In this document: positions 23,501 to 30,656 of the stretch, in pieces
Numbering within the stretch: position 1 is the stretch's first letter
How the letters are laid out: each line of letters begins with the position of its first letter
Source: a virus
Strand: one strand, 5' to 3'
IMG/VR virus record: IMGVR_UViG_3300008050_000180
Coordinates: 1 to 31,319 of that record
Length of the DNA: 31,319 bases
Position numbers and translations under genes: made by a program
Notes under the pieces: model-generated
Told to the model about the DNA's origin: nothing
Seen by the model: the letters and a program-made list of their open reading frames with translations, nothing else
Database searches by the model: none

Positions 23501-26321
23501 TGAGTTGGAAGACTTCAATGTCATACTTGATGAGATGAAGTCGAGGAACCCTCCAGAAGAATTGCCTGCAGACCATCCAATAATGAGACGATACGAGAAT
23601 CTCATGGCGAAGTTCAACAAGGTATACGGGGATGAGATAATACGAACCAGTAGGGGTGCATACGGTGGGAGGCAAAAGCAAACATCATACGGTTGGCGTG
23701 ATAAGGACGAGGATGTTATGCGAGGCGACAAAAAGGCTGTTACTAATTATGCTCGTGATGTCTTAATTCCAGAAGTTCTCAAAGCCCATCCTTCTGCATA
23801 TCATCCGTCTAATCCTAAAGCGCTTGCTAATGTCGCCGCCACACTACAAGGCGCTATGAGGAGTATTTACAAGAAAGGGGGAGGAGGTCTTACTACTTCT
23901 GCTGCTTGGATTAGGCCTGCTGGCTCAAAAGCCGCATTATATGCTCCAGAATACAAGAAAGATGCGGATGGTGAACTCATACTTGACAAAGATGGTGAGC
24001 CGATATTAACAAAGAGGATTTCATCTGATGAGCAATATAGATTGGCTTCTTTGATGCAGCAAGGTGAAGTCGGAAGCAAGATAATTGGGGATGAGTCAAT
24101 ACATATGATTCTGAAGAAACTCGGTTTGCCAGACGATACTCCCCATCGCAAACATGTAAAGCACATGATGAAGACACACGGTGGTGATTTTACTGCTGCT
24201 ACTCTCGGCCAATTAGCAACAGCAGGTATAGATTGGCAGTCGAATTATGAGAAGGATGAGAGGGGAAAGTATGTTCTCGATAAGGATGGGAGGAAAATCC
24301 CAGCAGCATCTCCATTTAAGAGTTTGAAAGGGGAAGATATCCATACATTTTTAGACGATAAAATGAAAGAACTTCAGGAGAGTTATCCAACTTCGGCAGC
24401 AACTGGACGTGAGAGCACAGAATACCAAGTAACACAACGCGCCTTACGAAGTGCATGGGACAAAACCCATAAGGGCCATATTGCATTGAGAGGAATTAGA
24501 AATGTTGTGAATCTTCAACCTGACTTATTGAAGGGCTATGGATTAACCTTCCAATCTTCTCCTAACTACAGTAGGAAGAATCCAATGATTGCTCAACAGA
24601 AAGTTTCAGGCGAGCCTTTGGGGGATAGGGAATTGTTGTTCTCCCACAGAGATAAGACTGGCGATAGGAGAGATTTAACTGATATGAAGAATATAGCAAA
24701 CAGCATTCTCGTATTCGATGAAGGGGCATTGCAGGGAGAAACACTTCAAGCCAAGTTCGACCCTTTCGAGGGAAAGAAAGCGGTAGGATGGTATGACGAT
24801 GTTCCAATCGAATCACATGATAGCGGAGAAGGGGCTATTCCTCATGACCACTACATCAGTGGAGGTATGGATGATGGTTATCTCGTCACACCAGAAATAG
24901 GAATTGAACACGATGAAGACGACAACATCGTCGTAGGCACTAATGCTACTGAGGGCTATTATCACACCGTACCATTCCAAACGTTACAGATGATGTTTCC
25001 ACACTATAACAATGAGCATATACAAACTTTGATTGATAGCCACCCAGTTGAAGAAACGACCTTATCTAATCAACAAACTCCATCCAGTGATACGGGATAT
25101 CCACCATCAGCGGATTTTCCATCTGTTAGATACAGTGAACCAATGCATATTTCCAATCTGTTGTTGAAGGACAAAGCAGAGTTACCGAAGCAAGTTCCGC
25201 TCATTGACCCCCTTCATAGGATATTCGACATTGAAGATTTGAAGCAATTGAGAGGATTCACTGGTGAATGGGTCGTCTCAATTCACAAGGATGGAAAAAG
25301 ATGCAAAGTGCAATGCAAGAAGAATCGTGTGACCGTATTCGACGATAGTGGCAATAAACAATCAATGAGTGAGAAAATGAGGAATGCTTTCAAACAAATC
25401 GGAAAGAAGGATTACGTAATAGATGGCGTAATGCAAGACGGAGAGTTCCACGTTAATGATATTCTACTCTATGATGACGATGTCGTATACGACCTCTCTA
25501 CGCGTGAGCGCATTAAAGTGTTAAGGGGACAGTTCGATAGTTACGACCCTGTTTACATACCCAGCCCGTCTGATATTAGAATTACAGATGAAGTTGGTTT
25601 GGAGAATGCAGTGAAGGAGTTGAGTAAGGAGTCTGACAAGATACTCTTGAGAGATGCAAAGTCCACATACATGAAGGGAGAAGAAAAGCACCCTAAGTGG
25701 GTTCTATTGGCAAAATCGGACATAGAGTTCCACATACCTTTCTCTATGGAGATTGATGATAGTCACTTCATTATACATCTTCCAGAGGACTTAGTGAAAT
25801 ACGAGATAGTAGATGGGGAGGCAATCGAGCCAATAGCAGCAATAGGTAGTCTTACTGATTCAGATTACTCTCTACGCCTCGCTAAGAGTCTTGAGCCTTA
25901 TTGGAAAATAGCATTAAGTGAGATGTTAAAGGAAGAAACCGAGATAGAGCCTGAGATAGATGAGGAGAGGATAGAGGAAGAGAGTGCTGGCATACTCAAA
26001 CCAAAGAAAGATAAGAATCTGATAATGAAGCCAAACGATGTTTACAAGACGCTCGTTCTCATAGAACGCGCAATAGATGCAATGGAGAAGGGATTCAGCA
26101 ATTTGGCTGGAAGAGGTTTTGGATATGATGTGGGCGATGGAACCGAGAGTCCACGCGGCCCTACGAAGTTGGATAGTGAGGAGTCTTTACCGGATTGGGA
26201 CATGAGGAAACGGCCTACAGAGGATATGGAGAAGCCAGAGGACTATCCCGGTAGACGAAGGAAAGCGAAGAAAAATGCCGAGCAGTCCAACGAATTGGGA
26301 GAAAGAAGCCTTGAGGGATAG
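20589..26321 (+). CDS. Giant multidomain virion-type protein with C-terminal ligase-like domain
   Basis: This is a 1910-residue protein. The N-terminus has SELLKAIYDG and SSDFLKAEEGG, both LLK-type sites. The long middle is hydrophilic and His/Asp/Glu-rich. It carries three repeats of KD-x-x-G-x-x-x-LDKDG at about residues 857-876, 1121-1140 and 1220-1237. After the tag SEPMHISNLLLKDK (1516-1529) comes a region with the layout of nucleotidyltransferase ligases: HKDGKR (1566-1571, motif I), VIDGVMQDGEFHVNDILLY (1610-1628, motif III), STRERIKVL, ILLRDAK (motif IV-like) and KWVLLAK (motif V-like). The motif I lysine position is His, and motif III DGE is DGV, so ligase activity is doubtful. The tail has helical, acidic and basic stretches. 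It is likely a minor virion or injected protein. Confidence 0.75.
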   Translation: MKEGPIDVYLRHRSELLKAIYDGTDPEQEVGDYLISTINLENHEIEFHPTSEDELCRGFSSDFLKAEEGGRSQPFASWRPAFHMEMGTRHPWRGRVKMAYDESDNDRFNFPLFTEKRKGETHSQFMERNKIPISMKHGLWPEVLPSRTRPVREKIVGKDGIERLVETGVETEPIENYTDVSPFDKKVHPLRRIRADTGKPEWEQMLREFYLGKNKWAEKVADAEKKHRAHWKKDAIGDGSEEYDTQTIYDSIPDGKFSFLGGDDGHKSEVTNHLHGLRLRDFERWKNGTGDWGGFNEEDGEKHKDRVKALDKEGKDLEEEHFNDRMEKLLSNDVTPITYKPEDPYGEWDKKGIESLADMTKVHAHGMGHSTLMRGLEFLSPEDRTIVMEHIATHGTDDPDLRHQYIELDDGHRLFMARIKQTKKQRQEGELHWFQRARMHSGANVPEHKEKPHDSFIHGDEGMIAGTLANTLVKDDGIHEGEPHQYARHASGEIDMDKEPKKMYDKTALEHVMEKLEEAYEGDGLLEYGEDRVDAGGLPIGKAKNLPKFSERDIEDIQSALSEGKDAKEALSEKLTNNSHIALGTEGFLDLMGWNRDLTERHKSHPLFSGRGSKALINKSIMRGILKNLKRVSGLSLSAKQIRSAMGAHIVNHGPKPEDISDEEREHYLDVEGRLKGLGFPQGGRIFAHRGGLGRELSTYVEMMHDFHADDIDWDKGEGISSELGDREQEGSGKIIPNSNTLGLWARAHPHFLPYGQNYHDTAHGIMATTDTNTHALHRIGTARHPGRNIKTNSSQYLSTRSPYFMARFMRENPSPQNFVMETKNLTTRSIMAHHFNSHNFATMTNTAKEWKEPPSKYKKDTDGELVLDKDGEPILSNRKGWTDEELARRVQPGDYGIRRVAALARLQAHANGRRNAFGNPGERMHITLKDLEDNPSFRASPDMDSMDYLAEMPHFKGSNIQDRLDAGLLDELEDFNVILDEMKSRNPPEELPADHPIMRRYENLMAKFNKVYGDEIIRTSRGAYGGRQKQTSYGWRDKDEDVMRGDKKAVTNYARDVLIPEVLKAHPSAYHPSNPKALANVAATLQGAMRSIYKKGGGGLTTSAAWIRPAGSKAALYAPEYKKDADGELILDKDGEPILTKRISSDEQYRLASLMQQGEVGSKIIGDESIHMILKKLGLPDDTPHRKHVKHMMKTHGGDFTAATLGQLATAGIDWQSNYEKDERGKYVLDKDGRKIPAASPFKSLKGEDIHTFLDDKMKELQESYPTSAATGRESTEYQVTQRALRSAWDKTHKGHIALRGIRNVVNLQPDLLKGYGLTFQSSPNYSRKNPMIAQQKVSGEPLGDRELLFSHRDKTGDRRDLTDMKNIANSILVFDEGALQGETLQAKFDPFEGKKAVGWYDDVPIESHDSGEGAIPHDHYISGGMDDGYLVTPEIGIEHDEDDNIVVGTNATEGYYHTVPFQTLQMMFPHYNNEHIQTLIDSHPVEETTLSNQQTPSSDTGYPPSADFPSVRYSEPMHISNLLLKDKAELPKQVPLIDPLHRIFDIEDLKQLRGFTGEWVVSIHKDGKRCKVQCKKNRVTVFDDSGNKQSMSEKMRNAFKQIGKKDYVIDGVMQDGEFHVNDILLYDDDVVYDLSTRERIKVLRGQFDSYDPVYIPSPSDIRITDEVGLENAVKELSKESDKILLRDAKSTYMKGEEKHPKWVLLAKSDIEFHIPFSMEIDDSHFIIHLPEDLVKYEIVDGEAIEPIAAIGSLTDSDYSLRLAKSLEPYWKIALSEMLKEETEIEPEIDEERIEEESAGILKPKKDKNLIMKPNDVYKTLVLIERAIDAMEKGFSNLAGRGFGYDVGDGTESPRGPTKLDSEESLPDWDMRKRPTEDMEKPEDYPGRRRKAKKNAEQSNELGERSLEG
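23157..24299 (+). repeat. Three dispersed LDKDG repeats in the giant protein
   Basis: Copies lie at 23157-23216, 23949-24008 and 24246-24299. The first two encode nearly the same peptide (YKKD-T/A-DGEL-V/I-LDKDGEPIL). The third is divergent (YEKDERGKYVLDKDGRKI). They look like beta-hairpin inserts duplicated within one gene. Confidence 0.8.
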
Positions 26322-26356
26322 TCCCGCAGCATTGAAGTAGTAAAGCAATACGTGAG

Positions 26357-27736
26357 ATGATTAGTGTGCTCGGTAGTAAACAACTGTTCAGACATGACGA
26401 TGAGTCAATCGCCATCCTCAAGGGTGGTAACGACCTCATTGTCGCTGGCTACGCAAGCGTGGAAGTTGTAGACAAGCAAGGCGACGTAATAACAAAGGAG
26501 GCATTAAAGGACGCATTTCGTAAGTTCATGGAAAACCCATCTTACAGAAACGTTCAATTAGCGCACTCCAATATACAAGTAGGCGACGTAGTACCAAGTT
26601 ACACAGATAATGAAGGGAGGTTGTGGAAAAGCGAAGTCGATGATGTCGGGATGTTTGTAGTAGTACAACTCCGTAACGACATCGAGAAGGCCAAGGAAGT
26701 CTCAGCAGAGATTAGAAAAGGCGTTCTCAGAGGATTCAGTATCGGTGGTCAAGCGTTCAAAAGGGATAGAAAATCAGACCCAAAAAGAGGCGACTACCAA
26801 GAAATAAGCAAACTGGAACTTCATGAAATAACGATTTGTGAAAAAGGCATCAACCCCGAAGCAACATTCAGCATTCTAAAAGAAGATACGGAAGTGAACA
26901 ATATGACAACAGAAAACGACGAAAACGATATGACAAAGCAACTGGGCGACGTTCTAACGCGCTTGGAATCACGTTTGGACGGTATGGAAAAGGGCGAGAA
27001 GCCTGCTTTCCTTGAAGACAAGAAGGACGATGACGACAAGAAGGACGACAAGAAGAAAGAGGCGGCGGAGATAACTGAGGAGCCAGTGGAGAAATCCAAT
27101 GAGTTCTCAGATGTCATTACATCCGATTACTTGAATTGGATGGAAGACACTCTGAAGAGTGGCGGTGTGGACACAGGAGCCGCACGCGCACACTTTGATG
27201 GTCTGGAAAAGGCTAACCTCGGTTCCACTCCAGAAGAGATGGCCTCTAACGACCTCCAGCGAACTGGACAGGTTAAGGGACGCGTGCAGGAAGGTGGCAA
27301 GCCTTCAACTAACGCACTCGGTAAGACTACTGGTAGTGGCAAGGTTGCGAAGTCTGACTTCATCGACCCTCGTTCACTAACGGACTCAGACATTGAGGCC
27401 GCTTACGAAGTTTACAAGGCTGCAGCCCTTGAGAACGAACTACGTGGAAGCCTCGAAGAGCAGTTCTCTACACGCTACACGCACGAGAGGCAGTCCGAGA
27501 TTGCCAAGGCAGAGGCAGCAGCATTCGATGCACGCAGCCCACTTGAGGCTATTCAGAAGTCCATCGAGGCACTTGGAGAGCGCATTGACGGACTTACTAC
27601 ATCAGCAGAAGCAGGAGAAGATTTCAAGAAGTCCGAGAGCGCCACTGGAATAGTGGTTCCTTCGACTGAGGATTTGGCACTAATGTCTTGGGACGAGGTT
27701 CATCAACTGGCCGATAAGACATTGAGCCCGGAGTGA
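26357..27736 (+). CDS. Prohead protease (S78-type) fused to scaffold
   Basis: This is a 459-residue protein. Residues 1-175 match HK97-type prohead proteases: VAGYASVEVVDKQGD, NVQLAHSN with catalytic-type H70, RGFSIGG with S128, and LELHEIT followed by GINPEATF. After FSILKEDTE (171-179) comes a linker rich in Asp/Lys (DDKKDDKKKEA), then a helical acidic scaffold region. It ends MSWDEVHQLADKTLSPE, like the C-terminus of the 115-residue protein. It would organise the prohead and then cleave the scaffold and capsid protein. ILKGG (20-24) and SILKED sit at domain borders and may be its own cut sites. ATG 26904 could give a free scaffold. Confidence 0.88.
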   Translation: MISVLGSKQLFRHDDESIAILKGGNDLIVAGYASVEVVDKQGDVITKEALKDAFRKFMENPSYRNVQLAHSNIQVGDVVPSYTDNEGRLWKSEVDDVGMFVVVQLRNDIEKAKEVSAEIRKGVLRGFSIGGQAFKRDRKSDPKRGDYQEISKLELHEITICEKGINPEATFSILKEDTEVNNMTTENDENDMTKQLGDVLTRLESRLDGMEKGEKPAFLEDKKDDDDKKDDKKKEAAEITEEPVEKSNEFSDVITSDYLNWMEDTLKSGGVDTGAARAHFDGLEKANLGSTPEEMASNDLQRTGQVKGRVQEGGKPSTNALGKTTGSGKVAKSDFIDPRSLTDSDIEAAYEVYKAAALENELRGSLEEQFSTRYTHERQSEIAKAEAAAFDARSPLEAIQKSIEALGERIDGLTTSAEAGEDFKKSESATGIVVPSTEDLALMSWDEVHQLADKTLSPE

Positions 27737-27754
27737 GAATCCACAATACAAAAT

Positions 27755-27775
27755 AGGAGATGAAGAAAAATGGCA
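27755..27775 (+). promoter_or_regulatory. Strong ribosome-binding leader of the capsid gene
   Basis: aggagatgaagaaaaATGGCA precedes the major capsid protein. The same 21 bases occur before the 28975 gene. AGGAG is complementary to the 16S rRNA tail, followed by a purine-rich spacer. It marks the capsid protein and the next gene for high expression. Confidence 0.75.
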
Positions 27776-28936
27776 CGAAACTACGTACGAACAATAACTG
27801 ACATGGAGCGCTATTACTATGGCGCAGGGAACGCAATGGGGTATTCTTACTCCGGTAGTGAACTACTCAAGGCAGACAGCCCAATGCTGTCTACCACTGG
27901 TGGAACTTACCAAGCAATTTATGGACGCAAAGTCTGGTCGCAACTGAACCAAGAGTTCAACGCTTTCAGTATTCTACCCAAGAAGCCTTGGGACCGAAGT
28001 GGATGGCGCGTAATCACTGGTCGCCCCAATTCGGGCACTCTACACGGTGGAGTTGCAGAGAACGCAACACTACCTGAGACAGTCAAGCCGACTTTCCAGC
28101 ACGTTGCTGCAAAGCCTAAGACTATCGCACACACCTTTGATATGTCCGAGACAGCGATTTTCCTCGCTGACAAGGATGATGGCCTCGGAGATATCCGCTC
28201 GGTCATGAAGGAAGAAATGGGCAAACATCACGCTGAGATGGTGAACAAGATGCTTTGTACCGATGTCGACACACCTGCTGCTAACAACTTCGAGTCCTTG
28301 GACCGAGTTACAGCAGCATACAGCAACAACGCAACTACCACAACTGGTCTGGTTAATGGTCACGACAATCTAAGCGCTGACTCTGACCTCGACATATACA
28401 GTATCGACAGGAGTGCAAACTCATGGTCGAACGCTGAGATGAGCAACAACGCAGTGAGCAATGTCTCAACTGACAGAGTTCTTTCTCTCGACTTGATTGA
28501 CGAGATGTTCCAGAAACTCTGGGTCCGTGGTGGTAACCCCAAGGTTATGCTAACCGGATATGACACACTAATGCGCCTGCAGCAACTATTGCAGAGCCAG
28601 CAAAGGTTCATGGAAGAGAAGAGAGTCACCCCCACCTACAACGGTGTAAAGGGTGTTCCGGGAATGGAAGCCGGATTTATCGTGGCTACCTACAACGGAG
28701 TCCCAATTATCCCAACCAAGAACATGCTGACGGATTCTATCAGTCGCGTTTACTTCTTAGATACAGATTACCTGCACTTTAGCACAGCAATACCGACCCA
28801 ATACTTCGAGTCGGGAATTGAGACCGGCGACCCCTTCGCCATCAACAGGCTGGGTCAAGAAGGACTCTACCGAACAATGGGCGAGATTTGGACCACTTTC
28901 TTTGGGTCACAAGGAAGTCTGAGGGACTTGAAGTGA
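27770..28936 (+). CDS. Major capsid protein (HK97 fold)
   Basis: The 388 residues directly follow the protease/scaffold, as in HK97-type gene order. The text is typical of this fold: GRKVWSQLNQEFNAFSILPK, GWRVITGRP, a central variable region with Asn/Ser/Thr, then NPKVMLTGYDTLMRLQQLL, MEAGFIVATYNGVPI and VYFLDTDYLHF. Residues 31-38 (ELLKADSP) resemble the protease's SILKED site, so the mature protein may start near residue 35. It self-assembles into the icosahedral shell. Many codons look adapted for strong expression, matching the strong leader. Confidence 0.9.
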   Translation: MARNYVRTITDMERYYYGAGNAMGYSYSGSELLKADSPMLSTTGGTYQAIYGRKVWSQLNQEFNAFSILPKKPWDRSGWRVITGRPNSGTLHGGVAENATLPETVKPTFQHVAAKPKTIAHTFDMSETAIFLADKDDGLGDIRSVMKEEMGKHHAEMVNKMLCTDVDTPAANNFESLDRVTAAYSNNATTTTGLVNGHDNLSADSDLDIYSIDRSANSWSNAEMSNNAVSNVSTDRVLSLDLIDEMFQKLWVRGGNPKVMLTGYDTLMRLQQLLQSQQRFMEEKRVTPTYNGVKGVPGMEAGFIVATYNGVPIIPTKNMLTDSISRVYFLDTDYLHFSTAIPTQYFESGIETGDPFAINRLGQEGLYRTMGEIWTTFFGSQGSLRDLK

Positions 28937-28950
28937 GGCCAGAAGGCAGG

Positions 28951-28960
28951 AATATATACA
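28951..28960 (+). promoter_or_regulatory. TATA-like element before the second capsid-cluster gene
   Basis: aatatataca sits between the capsid stop and the strong leader of the 28975 gene. It resembles an archaeal TATA box, but there is little space for a BRE and start site before the ATG. A weak candidate. Confidence 0.25.
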
Positions 28961-28980
28961 GGAGATGAAGAAAAATGGCA
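28960..28980 (+). promoter_or_regulatory. Second copy of the capsid-gene ribosome leader
   Basis: aggagatgaagaaaaATGGCA is identical to the leader at 27755-27775, although the genes behind it are unrelated. This points to duplication or strong selection for matched expression. Confidence 0.75.
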
Positions 28981-29373
28981 GATACATTAACAGTAACAGG
29001 CAGTAGCACAACGGCAACCCTTGTAGGGGCATGGGAACTCAGAGCGGGCTCTCACGACACAACAGAATGGCTTGACGGAGCAGCAGATGTAAGTTATCCG
29101 GGCGGAGGTCCGGGCACTTTCCATCCATCAAACTCCGATGGAGCGACCGGATACGACCCGGCCCCCAAGATGGCATTGATTACACTTGGTTCAACAACTA
29201 ATGGAGCCACTGTCACACTAAGTGGCGGAGCAACCTCTGTTCTTACAGCAATAGCAACTGGCGGCACAAGCGCGAATGCGCAGACACTCGGTGCTACAAT
29301 TAGCGGTCTGGTAGTCACACTACCTACAACTGGAACTGTAACCAGTGGGCAACTTGTGGTATTTTACAACTGA
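28975..29373 (+). CDS. Ser/Thr/Gly-rich head-associated protein (decoration or fibre-like)
   Basis: The 132 residues are rich in G, T, S and V with a beta-strand pattern (ATVTLSGGATSVLTAIATGG, TISGLVVTLPTTGTVTSG). It lies directly behind the capsid gene with the same leader, so high copy is expected. A capsid decoration or head-fibre protein is the likely role; no family is firmly recognised. Confidence 0.65.
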   Translation: MADTLTVTGSSTTATLVGAWELRAGSHDTTEWLDGAADVSYPGGGPGTFHPSNSDGATGYDPAPKMALITLGSTTNGATVTLSGGATSVLTAIATGGTSANAQTLGATISGLVVTLPTTGTVTSGQLVVFYN

Positions 29374-29382
29374 GGTGGGTGA

Positions 29383-29841
29383 ATGCCTACCGTAACATAT
29401 GCAGGCAAGTGGTATTCTCGTGCTGGACGCGACCCATCCATAGGCGAATGGATTCGCGGAAGCAGAAGAACCGTCTCCCAATCTTGGTTGGATGACAACA
29501 GGCATTGGTTACTCAAGGACGATTATATCATTGAGGGCGACGAAGCACCGCATTCAGATGCGGGCAATGATGGCATTCCAGACAGCGAATGGAGAAAAGC
29601 CGACATTATGGCTTGGCTCGACAATAACGGAATACCAATTAGCGGTGGTTACAAGACCAAGAGTTCTCTTCTCTCTTTAGTGGAAGAGGCTTTAAGTCCG
29701 GCCCCTGTCGAAGAGCCAGTAGTCGAGGCGGAACCTGAAGCCGAAGAACCAGTAGTGGAAGAAGCAGTAGTGGAAGAAGCAGTAGTGGAAGAAGCAGTGG
29801 TGGAAGAAGCAGTAGCAGAAGACGAAACGGAAATGGAGTGA
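29383..29841 (+). CDS. HeH/LEM-type domain protein with acidic VVEEA-repeat tail
   Basis: The 152 residues follow ggtgggtga. The N-terminal 65 residues have WYSRAGRDPSIGEW and HWLLKDDYIIEG. Residues 71-104 (ADIMAWLDNNGI, then TKSSLLSLVEEAL) fit the HeH/LEM helix-extended-helix motif, which often binds DNA or proteins at the end of small head proteins. The tail is a VVEEA repeat. It lies among small head genes after the capsid protein, where head-completion proteins are expected. Confidence 0.65.
   Translation: MPTVTYAGKWYSRAGRDPSIGEWIRGSRRTVSQSWLDDNRHWLLKDDYIIEGDEAPHSDAGNDGIPDSEWRKADIMAWLDNNGIPISGGYKTKSSLLSLVEEALSPAPVEEPVVEAEPEAEEPVVEEAVVEEAVVEEAVVEEAVAEDETEME
29743..29817 (+). repeat. 15-bp tandem repeat encoding VVEEA
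   Basis: About five copies of a gaagaagcagtagtg unit encode Glu-Glu-Ala-Val-Val. The first copy has cca instead of gca, and late copies vary by single bases. It is a coding repeat likely to change copy number between strains. Confidence 0.9.
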
Positions 29842-29847
29842 TGAAAA

Positions 29848-30126
29848 ATGGCATTTAGTAGCACAACAGACACAAGAACACACGTAATGGGTGACCTAAT
29901 GATGGTTACTGGAGATTGGAACGCAGCGAGTGTAGCAACAGGCACAATAGTAACTGGCCTATCAGAGATACTCGCTTGCGGAGTAATAGGCGACACTTTC
30001 GGTGACGTCACAGGTGGAGGCGTAGATGGGGCATTTGCCATCGTCACAGACGCAGCACCCGGCTCCCTCACAATAGATTGCGTAGCCAGCAACACTGGTA
30101 AGTGGTGGGCATTGGGTAAGCGCTGA
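29848..30126 (+). CDS. Small head-region protein
   Basis: The 92 residues begin MAFSSTTDTRTHVMGDLMM after gtgatgaaaa. They contain a Gly/Val/Thr-rich beta-type body (GTIVTGLSEILACGVIGDTF) and end WWALGKR. The pattern is like small structural or decoration proteins next to capsid genes in marine viruses. Exact role unknown. Confidence 0.6.
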   Translation: MAFSSTTDTRTHVMGDLMMVTGDWNAASVATGTIVTGLSEILACGVIGDTFGDVTGGGVDGAFAIVTDAAPGSLTIDCVASNTGKWWALGKR

Positions 30127-30143
30127 AACAGGCGGTGACCTAT

Positions 30144-30341
30144 ATGGCTAATCTAACACTAAAGTTTGCAGTTATCGGCCCGATAGCCCCGAAGGATTTT
30201 TCCAATGAGGCTAGGGCAGAAACAGCATTGGCGGCAGGATATACTACGATTACTGATGCAGCGTCTACGTCATCATTAGTGTCATCTGAGCCAATTATTA
30301 TTCTTGGAAATGTGTTTCTTGTTCTCACATACTATGCATGA
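30144..30341 (+). CDS. Small hypothetical head-region protein
   Basis: ATG 30144 (MANLTLKFAVIGPIAPK) is chosen over GTG 30135. The 65 residues include FSNEARAETALAAGYTTITD and a hydrophobic C-terminus (IIILGNVFLVLTYYA). No recognised domain. Its position in the head cluster suggests a structural role. Confidence 0.55.
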   Translation: MANLTLKFAVIGPIAPKDFSNEARAETALAAGYTTITDAASTSSLVSSEPIIILGNVFLVLTYYA

Positions 30342-30356
30342 AGGTGGTGTTTGTGG

Positions 30357-30656
30357 ATGTCCAAGTTCGAGTTACAAACACTTGATATTGACGACATCAG
30401 CAGAGCAGCCAAGCAAAATGTTCGTGCAGACATTAAATACGACAACCAGAAAATCAATACCGATGCTCCGCTAAAGGGCATCACTAAGAAGCAGAGGGCG
30501 AGAACCTCTGATATCGCAGACATACTCGATATTGGTGCTGGCACACGCTGTGCTCACTGTGGTATGCTTCACTTTCTATGGAGGGCTACTTGTGGCGCTT
30601 GCGAAAGGCCTATGAAATATAACCTCGGAAGCCGTAATGAGGAGGCGAGGTTATGA
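30357..30656 (+). CDS. Zinc-ribbon protein at end of head cluster
   Basis: ATG 30357 is chosen; the frame is open from a TTG at 30351. The 99 residues are basic and polar for the first 60, then RCAHCGM and ATCGACERP form a C-x2-C / C-x2-C zinc ribbon. The pairs are close together, so the ribbon is compact. It overlaps the next tagged gene by ATGA. Confidence 0.7.
   Translation: MSKFELQTLDIDDISRAAKQNVRADIKYDNQKINTDAPLKGITKKQRARTSDIADILDIGAGTRCAHCGMLHFLWRATCGACERPMKYNLGSRNEEARL

Noticed and set aside
29743-29817. Possible CRISPR-like array
   Set aside because: The units are contiguous 15-mers in frame encoding VVEEA; there are no spacers.
29649-30095. 148-residue antisense frame
   Set aside because: Antisense to two head genes; the TTASSTTASS run is the complement of the VVEEA repeat.
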